From: Anaerolineales bacterium | GTDB taxonomy: Bacteria; Chloroflexota; Anaerolineae; Anaerolineales; UBA4823 | Length of the DNA: 64,000 nt | Direction: 5' to 3' | Assembly (NCBI GenBank): GCA_003105035.1 | Contig: PQAL01000038.1 | Span: 122,000-185,999, forward strand | Part shown: in pieces, positions 53,037 to 61,263 of the stretch | Layout: each line of letters begins with the position of its first letter | Numbering within the stretch: position 1 is the stretch's first letter | The notes under the pieces: model-generated | Told to the model about the DNA's origin: nothing | Seen by the model: only the letters and a program-made list of their open reading frames with translations | The model's database searches: none | Translations under genes and position numbers: made by a program

Positions 53037-54029
53037 ATGAAATTAAACAATACCATTACCGATGTGCCCGGCGTTATCGTCGGGCACGCTCAAAACGACG
53101 AAGCCCTCACCGGTTGTACCGTCATCTTGTGTGAAAAGGGAGCTGTGGGAGGTGTGGACCAGCGCGGCGGTGCCCCAGGCACACGCGAGGTCGATGCCTT
53201 GCACCCCATGCATTTGGTCTCCAAAGTCCATGGTGTCGTCCTGGCGGGTGGCTCCGCCTTTGGCCTGGAAGCTGCCACAGGTGTCATGCGCTATCTTGAG
53301 GAAAGGGGGGTTGGCTTCGATACCAGGATCGTCAAAGTCCCCATCGTCCCGGCTGCTATCTTATTTGATCTCGGGATCGGTCGATCTGACATCCGACCCG
53401 ATGCTTCCATGGGTTATCTGGCTTGCCAGAATGCCTCGGCTGAGCCTCCCGCGGAGGGCAATGTGGGAGCCGGCACAGGTGCCACTGTTGGTAAGATCCT
53501 CGGCCCTGCGCAATGCATGAAATCTGGCATCGGTACCTTTAGCATGGAGATCGGCGCCGGTGTGATTGTTGGAGCGATCGCTGCAGTGAATGCGTTTGGC
53601 GATGTGATCGATCCCACCAGTGGGCAGATTATCGCTGGTGCTCGCTCAAAGGACGTTGGCCCCCTCCATATCGGCGCCCCTGGATATTTTGCTGACACCC
53701 TGCAGGTGATGAAAACCCTGATTGGGCGTACTGCCCTCGGCTTTGGTAGCCGCGGCAACACCGTGATCGGTGTCGTCGCCACCAATGCCAGGCTGGACAA
53801 GGAAGAGATCAATAAAGTCGCCCAGATGGCTCACGATGGCCTGGCCCGCACGATCCGCCCTGCGCATACCATGGTGGATGGCGACACCATCTTCGCCATC
53901 GCCACGGGAGATCACAATGTGGATGTCAACATCGTTGGAGCCTACGCTGCCGAGGTCTTCGCCCAGGCTATCCTGCGCGCGGTGCGGGCGGCCCGGCTCG
54001 TTGCCGGGGTACCTGCCATAAATGAATAA
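53037..54029 (+). CDS. P1 family (DmpA/NylC-type) peptidase
   Basis: A 330-residue protein preceded by AGGAGG. TDVPGVIVGHAQND at the N-terminus, DQRGGAPGTREVD, LAGGSAFGLEAATGVMRYLE, and GNVGAGTGATVGK are P1/S58 family signatures. GNTVIGVVATNA holds the expected self-cleavage site Asn241-Thr242; Thr242 becomes the N-terminal nucleophile. The family includes beta-aminopeptidases and a nylon-oligomer hydrolase. It is a single gene closed by two strong hairpins. Confidence 0.9.
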   Translation: MKLNNTITDVPGVIVGHAQNDEALTGCTVILCEKGAVGGVDQRGGAPGTREVDALHPMHLVSKVHGVVLAGGSAFGLEAATGVMRYLEERGVGFDTRIVKVPIVPAAILFDLGIGRSDIRPDASMGYLACQNASAEPPAEGNVGAGTGATVGKILGPAQCMKSGIGTFSMEIGAGVIVGAIAAVNAFGDVIDPTSGQIIAGARSKDVGPLHIGAPGYFADTLQVMKTLIGRTALGFGSRGNTVIGVVATNARLDKEEINKVAQMAHDGLARTIRPAHTMVDGDTIFAIATGDHNVDVNIVGAYAAEVFAQAILRAVRAARLVAGVPAINE

Positions 54030-54042
54030 GCGTATCAATTAC

Positions 54043-54089
54043 AAGAAGGGGCTGCCCATTCAGTAATTCGGGCAGCCCCTTCTTTTTGT
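54043..54089 (+). terminator. Rho-independent terminator
   Basis: AAGAAGGGGCTGCCC (54043-54057) and GGGCAGCCCCTTCTT (54070-54084) form a perfect 15-bp stem with a 12-base loop, followed by TTTGTT. It lies 14 bases after the P1 peptidase stop. Confidence 0.92.
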
Positions 54090-54168
54090 TACTGCAGTTG
54101 GACCATCTACCAACCTGCTGAACTGTGTTGTGTATCAGCGGATGGAATCCGCCCAATCGCATAATCGC

Positions 54169-54214
54169 AAACGAGGCTGTCTGAAAAATATCACAGACAG
54201 CCTCGTTTTTCTTT
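54169..54214. terminator. Second hairpin between convergent genes
   Basis: AAACGAGGCTGTCTG (54169-54183) pairs perfectly with CAGACAGCCTCGTTT (54194-54208) over a 10-base loop. On + it is followed by TTCTTT; on - it lies directly after the stop of the S9 peptidase gene. It can therefore serve both convergent units. Confidence 0.8.
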
Positions 54215-56225
54215 ACCCTTTCAGGTGTTTGTCGAACCAGCGCAGGATGTGGTTCAACCTGGCAATCCGCCGGTCTGTCCGACCGGCGCGCGAAAGCCCG
54301 TGGAACTCATCTGGGAAGCGTACCATTTCGGTATCTACCCCCATCGTCTTCAATGCCACGAAAACCTGCTCACCCTGCTCGATCGGGCAGCGCAGGTCAA
54401 ACTCGTTGTGCAGCACCAGCGTGGGTGTCCGGGCATTCCCAATATGGGCAATGGGTGAGTGTGCCCAGTAATTTTGTAAATCTTCAAAGGGTGGCTTATT
54501 GTTCAGCTCCATTTGGAATGCCCAGTTTAGATCACTACTGCCCCACATGGAAACGAAGTTGCTCACGCAGCGTTGGGTAACAGCTGCCTTGAATCGCTGA
54601 GTGTGGCCGATGATCCACACCGTCATGTAACCCCCATAGCTGCCTCCCGTCACCCCCATGCGCTGCGGGTCGATATAGGGTTGTTTTTCCATATAATCCG
54701 CCCACGCCATCAGGTCGGCGTAATCAACCCCACCCCAATCGCCGTAGATACCCTTGGCATGCGCCTCTCCATAGCCCCGCCCGCCACGCGGGTTGGTGAA
54801 GTACACCACATAACCGTGGGCCGCCAGGTAATAAAACTCGTGCATGAAGAACTTGCCGTACTGGGTAAGTGGCCCTCCATGGATCTCCATGATCGACGGG
54901 TATCTTTTGGTGGGGTCGAAGCCAGGTGGCTTCAAGATCCAGGCTTGCAGATCGTTGCTATCTGGTCCTTTGAACCACACCTCTTCTACCTGCCCTAGGT
55001 CGATTCCATCCAGAAGCTTGCGGTTCAATTGGGTGAGCTGGCGTTCCTTACCACTCACCATATCCCGCCCGAAAATCTGTACCGGGTCATTGACCCGTCC
55101 GTAGAAATAAGCCAGAGTGCGTTGTGCTTTATCGAAGGAAAATGAGCCAACCACCCCACCTTCTCCGATCTCATCCCGCAGATCCTTTCCGGTCACCGAG
55201 ATGGATGCCAGCTTGGCGCTTCCATGCAACACCGCATTAAAATACAGGCGCTTTCCATCCTTCGACCAGGTGGGAGGCATGGTCTCTGGGCTTCCCACAT
55301 CGTTGATTGAGCTTGAGTCAGCATGAATATCATACTTCTCGGTCAGGTTTCGGGCTGCGCTTAAGCCATCGGTTGCCACCACCCAAAGGCTGACATTTTT
55401 ATACGATAACCCTTCCCCTTCCACGCCCAGGTAGGCGATCCACTTCCCATCGGGTGAAAAGGAGGGCAGGTATTTGTCACCAATAGGTGTTTCAATCTTC
55501 CTGAAGTCTCCGCCGGAGCGTGGCATAACATACAGGTCGGTCCGCTCAGGAGTCAGGTCAGGGTTCTCGCTCCGGTTTGAAGTGAAGGCGATCCATTTCC
55601 CGTCTGGCGACCAGGTGGGGTGAAACTCGTCATATACCGCGCTTTCGGTGAGCTGCCTGGCTTTGCCAGTGAGCGCATCCACAACCCATACGTGGGTTCG
55701 TTCGTGGGGCAGGTAGCCATACCCATCCAGCTTATAAAAAAGGCGATCGTAGTGCCTGGCGACAACCCCAAGTTTTTTCTTTTGTTCATCTTTTTCTCGC
55801 TCAACTGCTTCAGCATCTTTCTTGCGGACCGTACACAAAATATGTTTACCGTCTGGAGACCAGCTCATTGCCTCAATCTCACCCTCGATCTGGGTCAGGC
55901 GGTTGGCTTCTCCACCCGTGAATGGGATCAGGTAGATCTGTGCCGGTTTCTCCTTGTCGCCCCGGTCTGATAGGAAGGCTATCCGTTTCCCATCCGGTGA
56001 CCATCTGCCACTCCCATCGTGCTGGTCACCGGTGGTGAATTGCCAGGCTTTGCCCCCAAGGGTCGGCACTACCCACAGGTTGGTGAATTTCTTTTCGGTC
56101 TTTCGCTCCACGCGCTGAACCGTATAGACCACATGCTGCCCATCAGGTGAGATGCGTACCTCGCTGACAGTATTGAAAAGGTACAGGTCCTCTGCCGTAA
56201 TGGTTCTCAGTTTTCTTGATGCCAT
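54213..56225 (-). CDS. S9 family prolyl oligopeptidase/acylaminoacyl-peptidase
   Basis: A 670-residue protein; the ATG at 56225 is preferred because GGAGAGG precedes it, while an ATG at 56237 overlaps that site. Residues ~1-390 are a beta-propeller of WD40-like TolB repeats (SPDGKRIAFLSDRGDKEKP, SPDGKWIAFTSNRSENPD, SPDGKWIAYLGVEGEG). Residues ~420-670 are the alpha/beta-hydrolase: GGSYGG with Ser529, NEFDLRC with Asp610 and FPDEFHG with His642. There is no signal peptide, so it acts in the cytoplasm on short peptides. Confidence 0.93.
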   Translation of the reverse strand: MASRKLRTITAEDLYLFNTVSEVRISPDGQHVVYTVQRVERKTEKKFTNLWVVPTLGGKAWQFTTGDQHDGSGRWSPDGKRIAFLSDRGDKEKPAQIYLIPFTGGEANRLTQIEGEIEAMSWSPDGKHILCTVRKKDAEAVEREKDEQKKKLGVVARHYDRLFYKLDGYGYLPHERTHVWVVDALTGKARQLTESAVYDEFHPTWSPDGKWIAFTSNRSENPDLTPERTDLYVMPRSGGDFRKIETPIGDKYLPSFSPDGKWIAYLGVEGEGLSYKNVSLWVVATDGLSAARNLTEKYDIHADSSSINDVGSPETMPPTWSKDGKRLYFNAVLHGSAKLASISVTGKDLRDEIGEGGVVGSFSFDKAQRTLAYFYGRVNDPVQIFGRDMVSGKERQLTQLNRKLLDGIDLGQVEEVWFKGPDSNDLQAWILKPPGFDPTKRYPSIMEIHGGPLTQYGKFFMHEFYYLAAHGYVVYFTNPRGGRGYGEAHAKGIYGDWGGVDYADLMAWADYMEKQPYIDPQRMGVTGGSYGGYMTVWIIGHTQRFKAAVTQRCVSNFVSMWGSSDLNWAFQMELNNKPPFEDLQNYWAHSPIAHIGNARTPTLVLHNEFDLRCPIEQGEQVFVALKTMGVDTEMVRFPDEFHGLSRAGRTDRRIARLNHILRWFDKHLKG

Positions 56226-56334
56226 AGACCTCTCCATAATGTTCGATTTTTAAGCTGAATACGAGCCTTATTTTAGCATGCCACCTCCCCGAAATGCCGT
56301 TCGGGTCGATTATTAATGTTTATTCGCCAAACCC

Positions 56335-56364
56335 TTGTTATAGCCGACTATTATGGTCTAATAT
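56335..56364 (+). promoter_or_regulatory. Putative promoter of the ankyrin pseudogene
   Basis: TTGTTA (56335-56340) and TAATAT (56359-56364) are separated by 18 bases. A GAGG ribosome site at 56382-56385 and the ATG at 56392 follow. The expression signals look intact although the gene behind them is interrupted. Confidence 0.4.
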
Positions 56365-56391
56365 CGCTGGTTTGAATATTTGAGGAAATGT

Positions 56392-56973
56392 ATGCACATC
56401 ACCATTGCGCCATCCCAGTAAACCATTGACCAGTTTGGCGGAAATGCCCACGGCAATATTACCGTAGTCAGGGAGCTGCTTGACAAGTACCCATCCATCC
56501 TCAGCGCCAGTGCCAGTTGGACTGAAACAGCTATCCAGGCTGCAGCCCAGACTGGGCAGGTAGAGATTGTCAACTTATTGGTTCACCACGGTGCCGACTA
56601 TGATATCTGTACTGCTGCCATGCTTGGTCACCTGGATTGTATGGATTACTTCTTGAAGGAAGATCCAGATCTTGTGAATTCTCGAGGTGCGTATGGTATC
56701 CCCCTGATGTATTTTCCGGTCATTCACGCCCATCTAGAAGTCGCCGAATACCTGTTGCAGCACGGGGCGGACTTAAATACAGCCTCACCTGGTGGTATCA
56801 CTCCTCTGCATGCGGCCGTAATGTTCAACCAGCCTCAAATGGCTGAGTGGCTGCTGGAGCATGGTGCCAACCCTAACCCAAAATATAAGGGTAAAACCCC
56901 ACTTGCCATGGCATTAGAAAAAGCACAGGACTAGCTGGCGGCCGTCCTGCGCTCTCACGGTGGTAAGCAATAA
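56392..56973 (+). pseudogene. Ankyrin-repeat protein gene with two in-frame stops
   Basis: One continuous frame of 193 codons runs from ATG 56392 to TAA 56971-56973 but contains TAA at 56419-56421 (after MHITIAPSQ) and TAG at 56932-56934. The reading on both sides of each stop is normal family sequence: TIDQFGGNAHGNITVVRELL after the first, LAAVLRSHGGKQ after the second. Ankyrin repeats are visible (VEIVNLLVHHGAD, LEVAEYLLQHGADLNT, GGITPLHAAV, MAEWLLEHGANPNPKYKGKT). Without readthrough only the middle part could be made from an internal start such as TTG 56578. Recent inactivation is the simplest reading. Confidence 0.8.
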
Positions 56974-56981
56974 TTCAAGGG

Positions 56982-58322
56982 CTATCGCCCGGAAAAAATG
57001 TAATCGAGCAGCTCGCTGTACGCCGGGCGCAGGAGCATCTTCTCAGGACAGCGGACGATCGCAGCTGTTTCCGGTAGCAGTATTTTCCCGCCCCGCACAG
57101 TCACCTGGCCATCATTTAGCAGGTCGCGGTATGTACCATCCGGCAGGCTGACCATAATATAGCCTGTTTTTCCACTGGTGTTGAATATCCCGTATAGGTT
57201 TTTCTCAGGGTATTCCCACACTGCCTGGATCGCCGGGTCTGCCTGGATCACCACAAACCTGCCTTCCACCTGGGCTGGATCCTTTTTAAGCTTGGCTAAT
57301 CGGCTCAGGAAAGGCTGCATGGAGTAATCAGACCAATCAATTTTGTCAATATCAAACAGGGAGGGAGTATGTTTGGTGCCCGACTCTTCCCCACCATAGA
57401 TCAGGAAGGGTCCCTTGTTGAACGCTTCAAACGCTGTCCAGGCCATAGCCTGGTTCTTGCTGGGGGCCATGCGCATGATGCGTGCCTGGTCGTGGTTTTC
57501 CACGCAGCGCATTTTTACATAGGTAACCGGGAAGATACAGTCCTGGTAGCGCAACATTTCCACATAGCGCCTCACCGGCACCTTACCTTGCACAGCCAGT
57601 TGCCAAATGGGCCAGATATCGTAATCATAGGTAATATCGAAGGCAGTGTAGAGCTCGCTATCGGATAGACCTGTCAATCCATTCTGCCGCCTGGCACCTA
57701 CAAAGCTTGCGTGCACCGATTCTGCCAGCCAGATGATGTTCGGTTTCACCTTGGCAACTTCCTCGCGAGCTCTGATCCAGAATTCGATTGGCACCAGGCT
57801 GGCCACGTCACATCGAAAACCATCCACGCCTGATTTCACCCAACCTTTCAGTGACTCGATCAGGTAATCAGCCAGCAGTGGGTTGGGGTGTTTCAGGTCG
57901 ATCACATCGCTCCATTCCGGCACCGTGGTGGTGGGATGTCCGTTCTCATCCTGGTGGAAGTATTCTGGGTGCTCTTTTACCAGGATTGAATCGTGTGCTG
58001 TGTGGTTATATACCACATCGATCATCACTTTCATACCCCGTCCATGGGCTTGCTCGATCAGTTGAGTAAAATCCTCTTTCGTGCCATATTCAGGGTTGAC
58101 CTCATGGTAATCGCGGATCGAGTAGGGGCATCCCAGGCTGCCCTTCTTGTTCACCACTCCAATCGGGTGGATAGGCATGAACCATAACACATCCACGCCT
58201 AGCGTATGCAAGCGGGGCAGATCCTTTTCAATGTCTCGAAACGTGCCGTTTACTCCATGGTTTCGCACGTAGATTTCATATATGACCATGTTGCGGTAGC
58301 TTGCAGGGGTGTCTGATGCCAT
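56982..58322 (-). CDS. GH13 alpha-amylase family protein
   Basis: A 446-residue protein from ATG 58322 (a TTG 39 bases upstream is the alternative). The TIM-barrel motifs are in order: VIYEIYVRNHG, DVVYNH at about 102-107, GFRCDVA with nucleophile Asp172, LAESVH with acid/base Glu201, and CVENHDQAR with Asp278. The C-terminal 100 residues form the usual beta domain. It is short, has no signal peptide and should cleave or rearrange alpha-glucans in the cytoplasm; trehalose-type activities cannot be excluded. Confidence 0.88.
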   Translation of the reverse strand: MASDTPASYRNMVIYEIYVRNHGVNGTFRDIEKDLPRLHTLGVDVLWFMPIHPIGVVNKKGSLGCPYSIRDYHEVNPEYGTKEDFTQLIEQAHGRGMKVMIDVVYNHTAHDSILVKEHPEYFHQDENGHPTTTVPEWSDVIDLKHPNPLLADYLIESLKGWVKSGVDGFRCDVASLVPIEFWIRAREEVAKVKPNIIWLAESVHASFVGARRQNGLTGLSDSELYTAFDITYDYDIWPIWQLAVQGKVPVRRYVEMLRYQDCIFPVTYVKMRCVENHDQARIMRMAPSKNQAMAWTAFEAFNKGPFLIYGGEESGTKHTPSLFDIDKIDWSDYSMQPFLSRLAKLKKDPAQVEGRFVVIQADPAIQAVWEYPEKNLYGIFNTSGKTGYIMVSLPDGTYRDLLNDGQVTVRGGKILLPETAAIVRCPEKMLLRPAYSELLDYIFSGR

Positions 58323-58540
58323 AGGTTTGATCTCTAGGTCTGGTTTATCGGATTGTGACAATTGTAACCTATATCAAAACGTCGGTCATTTCGGGAGGGG
58401 TGAACATTATTATATATTTCTGCGTACATTATTCATGTATTATGGAATGTATCTCTTTTAGGATTGATTCATCTAAGCTGTATATTGAAATTGCCGGACA
58501 TTTATGAATTGGATCTTATATTAATGATCATTATCAGGCC

Positions 58541-58569
58541 TTGACCTAGAACATGTGTTCTGGTATCAT
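58541..58569 (+). promoter_or_regulatory. Promoter with LexA-type SOS box
   Basis: TTGACC (58541-58546) and TATCAT (58564-58569) are separated by exactly 17 bases. Inside the spacer, AGAACA (58548-58553) and TGTTCT (58556-58561) form an inverted repeat whose core GAAC-ATGT-GTTC (58549-58560) fits the GAAC-N4-GTTC LexA/DinR box of Gram-positive-type SOS systems. The gene 19 bases downstream encodes a DNA-repair protein. LexA control is inference. Confidence 0.6.
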
Positions 58570-58587
58570 TGAGAATAGGGCGAAAGG

Positions 58588-58992
58588 ATGGATTTTATGT
58601 CACCTTCAGCTATTCACCAGTCTCAACGTTATGTCTCTCCACCCAGGCGGGATGAATTCAATCACCAGGTTTGGAAGCTGGTTCGGATAATCCCCCTTGG
58701 AAAGGTATCAACTTATGGGCAGATAGCTTCCTTCCTTCCACCACCACCCGGGATGGATCCCAAGTCTTACCTGGCTTTCGGAGCTCGCTGGGTTGGTGGT
58801 GCGATGGCGAATTGTCCTGAAGATGTTCCATGGCAGCGGGTGATCAATTCCAAGGGCAAAGTGAGTCTGCGCCCGGGCGTCGGGGGCAATCTGCAGCGTG
58901 AGCTGCTCGAAGCGGAAGGGGTCGAATTTGACGAGCACGATCGCGTTGATCTGAAGCGCTATGCCTGGGAAGGTCCTTCTGTCGACAGTTAA
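58588..58992 (+). CDS. Alkyltransferase-like (ATL) DNA-repair protein
   Basis: A 134-residue protein related to the DNA-binding domain of O6-alkylguanine-DNA alkyltransferase. The fold motifs are present: VWKLVRIIPLGKVSTYGQIA with the Tyr and the recognition helix, ARWVGGAMA, and VPWQRVINSKGKVS. Trp82 stands where the alkyl-accepting Cys of the PCHRV motif would be, so it cannot accept alkyl groups. ATL proteins bind alkylated guanine and direct it to nucleotide-excision repair. A second ATG at 58597 is possible. Confidence 0.88.
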   Translation: MDFMSPSAIHQSQRYVSPPRRDEFNHQVWKLVRIIPLGKVSTYGQIASFLPPPPGMDPKSYLAFGARWVGGAMANCPEDVPWQRVINSKGKVSLRPGVGGNLQRELLEAEGVEFDEHDRVDLKRYAWEGPSVDS

Positions 58993-59073
58993 GGTAACTT
59001 ATCGCGACTTGATCCACGATGCTTTTGCCTTCATCCCGGAGCTGGTTCTTTACTGATCCACTGAGCCCTTCGG

Positions 59074-59079
59074 TATAAT
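59074..59079 (+). promoter_or_regulatory. -10 box ahead of the acidic protein gene
   Basis: A consensus TATAAT at 59074-59079 lies so close to the coding region that the transcript would begin near 59086. That implies a very short leader or a start at ATG 59104. The -35 region is weak (TTACTG, 59050-59055). Confidence 0.4.
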
Positions 59080-59088
59080 AATAATGAT

Positions 59089-59670
59089 GTGTCGAACACG
59101 TTTATGAACAGCCTAACATTGAAAGTGAACAGCTATCAAGAGATGGGCATCCACCTGAATCCTCAGGCTGCGCCTGTTTTACCATTATCAAACCAAAACC
59201 AGGCTTTTAGCCAGCTGGAAATACTATCCGTCTTCTCCGGTGCAGCCTCTCTCACCGGTCGTGAAACTAAGTCACCCCGCCTCGTTTTAGGCACACTCCT
59301 CCAGGATAATGGATTCAATCTTTTATCCTCAACTCGAATAAAAATAGCCTTAACCCAGGATAATAGGGATGAGGACCGCGCTGAAGAGGAAAACTCTGAA
59401 GATGACGAGGGCGACCTGGATGCTGATCAGGATAATGATGAGGAAGGCGAACTTAGCGAGGAGGATGGGAATTCAAGAATGGATGAAGACGAAGAACTCG
59501 AAGAAGATGAAGAAAATGACGAGTACATCGAGGAAGAGGGAATTGACGAAGACGAGGACGCTGACCTTGATGAGGATGAGAGCGAGTACGACGAAGACGA
59601 GGATGATTTCGATGAAGAAGATGAAGACTTCGATTGGGAGGCTGATGAATCGGATGATGACGATAGTTGA
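59089..59670 (+). CDS. Unknown protein with extreme Asp/Glu-rich tail
   Basis: A 193-residue protein (GTG 59089; ATG 59104 would make it 188). I do not recognise the N-terminal 90 residues (LEILSVFSGAASLTGRET, RLVLGTLLQDNGFNLL), which look like a small folded domain. From residue ~91 to the end it is almost entirely Asp and Glu with few interruptions (DEDEELEEDEENDEYIEEEG, DEEDEDFDWEADESDDDDS). Such tails bind cations, histone-like or ribosomal proteins, or chaperone basic partners. The - strand shadow of the tail is a poly-Ser frame and is not a gene. Confidence 0.6.
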   Translation: MSNTFMNSLTLKVNSYQEMGIHLNPQAAPVLPLSNQNQAFSQLEILSVFSGAASLTGRETKSPRLVLGTLLQDNGFNLLSSTRIKIALTQDNRDEDRAEEENSEDDEGDLDADQDNDEEGELSEEDGNSRMDEDEELEEDEENDEYIEEEGIDEDEDADLDEDESEYDEDEDDFDEEDEDFDWEADESDDDDS

Positions 59671-59845
59671 TTCAAGCGGGCATCTCGCTGCAACAAGTCT
59701 ATCCTGAAGTTCTCTCTTCCATTTCTGGTGATTGCCTCCGCGCTCCGCTCAGTCCAGAGGTGAAAATCGAAACGCCTTCACCGTTCTTACTCAATCTGAC
59801 CAAGATCAGAACTATATTGTTTCTATTTATTTTTTAGAGGTTCAA

Positions 59846-60685
59846 ATGATGGAACAAAACAACTTTACTTCCGGTTATGCTCCGGTTAATCACGGAGAGT
59901 TGTATTATGAAGTCGCTGGCTCAGGCCAGCCGGTACTGTTAATTCATGCAGGTGTTGCCGATCTCAAGATGTGGGATGGTCAGTTCGATTTATTCAGCCG
60001 ATCGTACCGAGTGATCCGCTATGATACGCGCGGTTACGGCAGGTCGCGCACCGAGAATACTGAGTACTCCAATCGCCAGGACATCTTGGATTTGTTCTCG
60101 CACCTTGGGGTAGATCAGGCCAGCATTATTGGTGTTTCGCGTGGAGGTCAGATCGCCATTGACTTTACCATTGAGCATCCTGAGCGTGTTTCAGCATTGG
60201 TGCCAGTTGCAGCCGGTATCAGCGGATTCGAATTCCAGCCTGATGACAGCGAAGAAGCTCAACATGAAAACGAGCTCTTTATCCGCATGGATGACCTTTG
60301 GCAGAAAAAAGCTTTTGATGAGCTTGCCGAGCTTGAAGCGCATGTCTGGGCTGATGGCCCCTCCCAACCTGTTGGGCGAGCTGCAGAAAAAATCCGCGCC
60401 TATGTTCGAAACACCGTTCGATCGAACTTCTCTCGCCAGGATGGACAGGCTACCCCCATTCCTCTCTTCCCACCGGCATACGCCCGCCTTGGTGAGATCC
60501 GTCAACCTACACTGGTCCTGATCGGTGAATATGATAGCACCGGGGCCAAGGCTGCTGCCGCCGAGCTGGAGTGTCAGATTCCCCAGGCTCGCATGGTGGG
60601 TATACCCCACGCAGCTCACATGATTCCGCTCGAGCAACCCGCTAAATTCAATGAGCTCGTCCTGGCTTTTTTGAAAGAGGGGTAG
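59846..60685 (+). CDS. Alpha/beta-fold hydrolase
   Basis: A 279-residue protein; ATG 59846 follows AGAGG, while a longer frame has no ribosome site. LIHAGVADLKMWDGQ forms the oxyanion region, VIGVSRGGQIAIDF-type sequence (IIGVSRGGQIAIDF) holds the nucleophile Ser, LIGEYDSTG the Asp and IPHAAHMIPLEQP the His. The fold covers esterases, lactonases and haloalkane-type enzymes; substrate unknown. It leads a short operon with the GNAT gene four bases downstream. Confidence 0.87.
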   Translation: MMEQNNFTSGYAPVNHGELYYEVAGSGQPVLLIHAGVADLKMWDGQFDLFSRSYRVIRYDTRGYGRSRTENTEYSNRQDILDLFSHLGVDQASIIGVSRGGQIAIDFTIEHPERVSALVPVAAGISGFEFQPDDSEEAQHENELFIRMDDLWQKKAFDELAELEAHVWADGPSQPVGRAAEKIRAYVRNTVRSNFSRQDGQATPIPLFPPAYARLGEIRQPTLVLIGEYDSTGAKAAAAELECQIPQARMVGIPHAAHMIPLEQPAKFNELVLAFLKEG

Positions 60686-60689
60686 TAGC

Positions 60690-61247
60690 ATGACGACCAT
60701 CCATCCTCTCACCCCTGAACGTTGGCCTGATCTTGAAAAATTATTTGGGCCGCGGGGTGCCTGCGGTGGCTGCTGGTGTATGTATTGGCGCCTCTCACGG
60801 CAGCAATTTTCGGCTCAGCAAGGTGAGGTGAACCGCCAGGAATTAAAATCGCTGGTTGCTTCCGGGAAAAATCCCGGCCTCCTGGCTTATGTTGAGGATG
60901 AGCCCATTGGGTGGTGCTCAATCGCCCCGCGCGATGAGTTCCCGGTGCTGGCACGTTCCCGCATCTTGAAACCCGTGGATGACCTGCCGGTGTGGTCCGT
61001 TGTGTGTTTTTTCGTAAACCGCACCCACCGTCGGCAGGGTCTGACCGTCTTATTATTAAAAGCAGCGGTTGATTATGCGGCTAGGGGTGGAGCCAGCATA
61101 GTCGAAGGCTATCCTGTCGACCCAAAGGAAGGCAAAGCACCGGATGTGTTCGTTTACACCGGTCTTTATTCCACATTTCAGCAGGCTGGCTTTACTGAGG
61201 TAGCACGCCGCTCAGCGACCCGCCCGATAATGAGATATCCGATTTGA
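60690..61247 (+). CDS. GNAT family N-acetyltransferase
   Basis: A 185-residue protein. The N-terminal part has RGACGGCWCMYWRL, a Cys-rich block seen in one GNAT subgroup. EPIGWCSIAPRDEFP and VVCFFVNRTHRRQGLTVLLL (acetyl-CoA loop) follow. It probably acetylates a small molecule or an antibiotic-like amine; the acceptor cannot be told from sequence. Spacing of four bases to the hydrolase gene suggests one operon. Confidence 0.83.
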   Translation: MTTIHPLTPERWPDLEKLFGPRGACGGCWCMYWRLSRQQFSAQQGEVNRQELKSLVASGKNPGLLAYVEDEPIGWCSIAPRDEFPVLARSRILKPVDDLPVWSVVCFFVNRTHRRQGLTVLLLKAAVDYAARGGASIVEGYPVDPKEGKAPDVFVYTGLYSTFQQAGFTEVARRSATRPIMRYPI

Positions 61248-61263
61248 ACAGATAAGGGGGAGA

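Noticed and set aside
56392..56973. Genome-wide stop-codon reassignment
   Set aside because: Many neighbouring genes end properly at TAA or TAG with start signals of the next gene right behind, so recoding of both codons is not supported.
58588..58992. Functional O6-methylguanine-DNA methyltransferase
   Set aside because: The acceptor Cys is replaced by Trp (PWQRV), so direct alkyl transfer is excluded.
59427..59696. Poly-Ser reading frame on the - strand
   Set aside because: It is the exact antisense shadow of the Asp/Glu tail encoded on + (GAC/GAT/GAA codons read backwards give TCG/TCC/TTC) and has no ribosome site.
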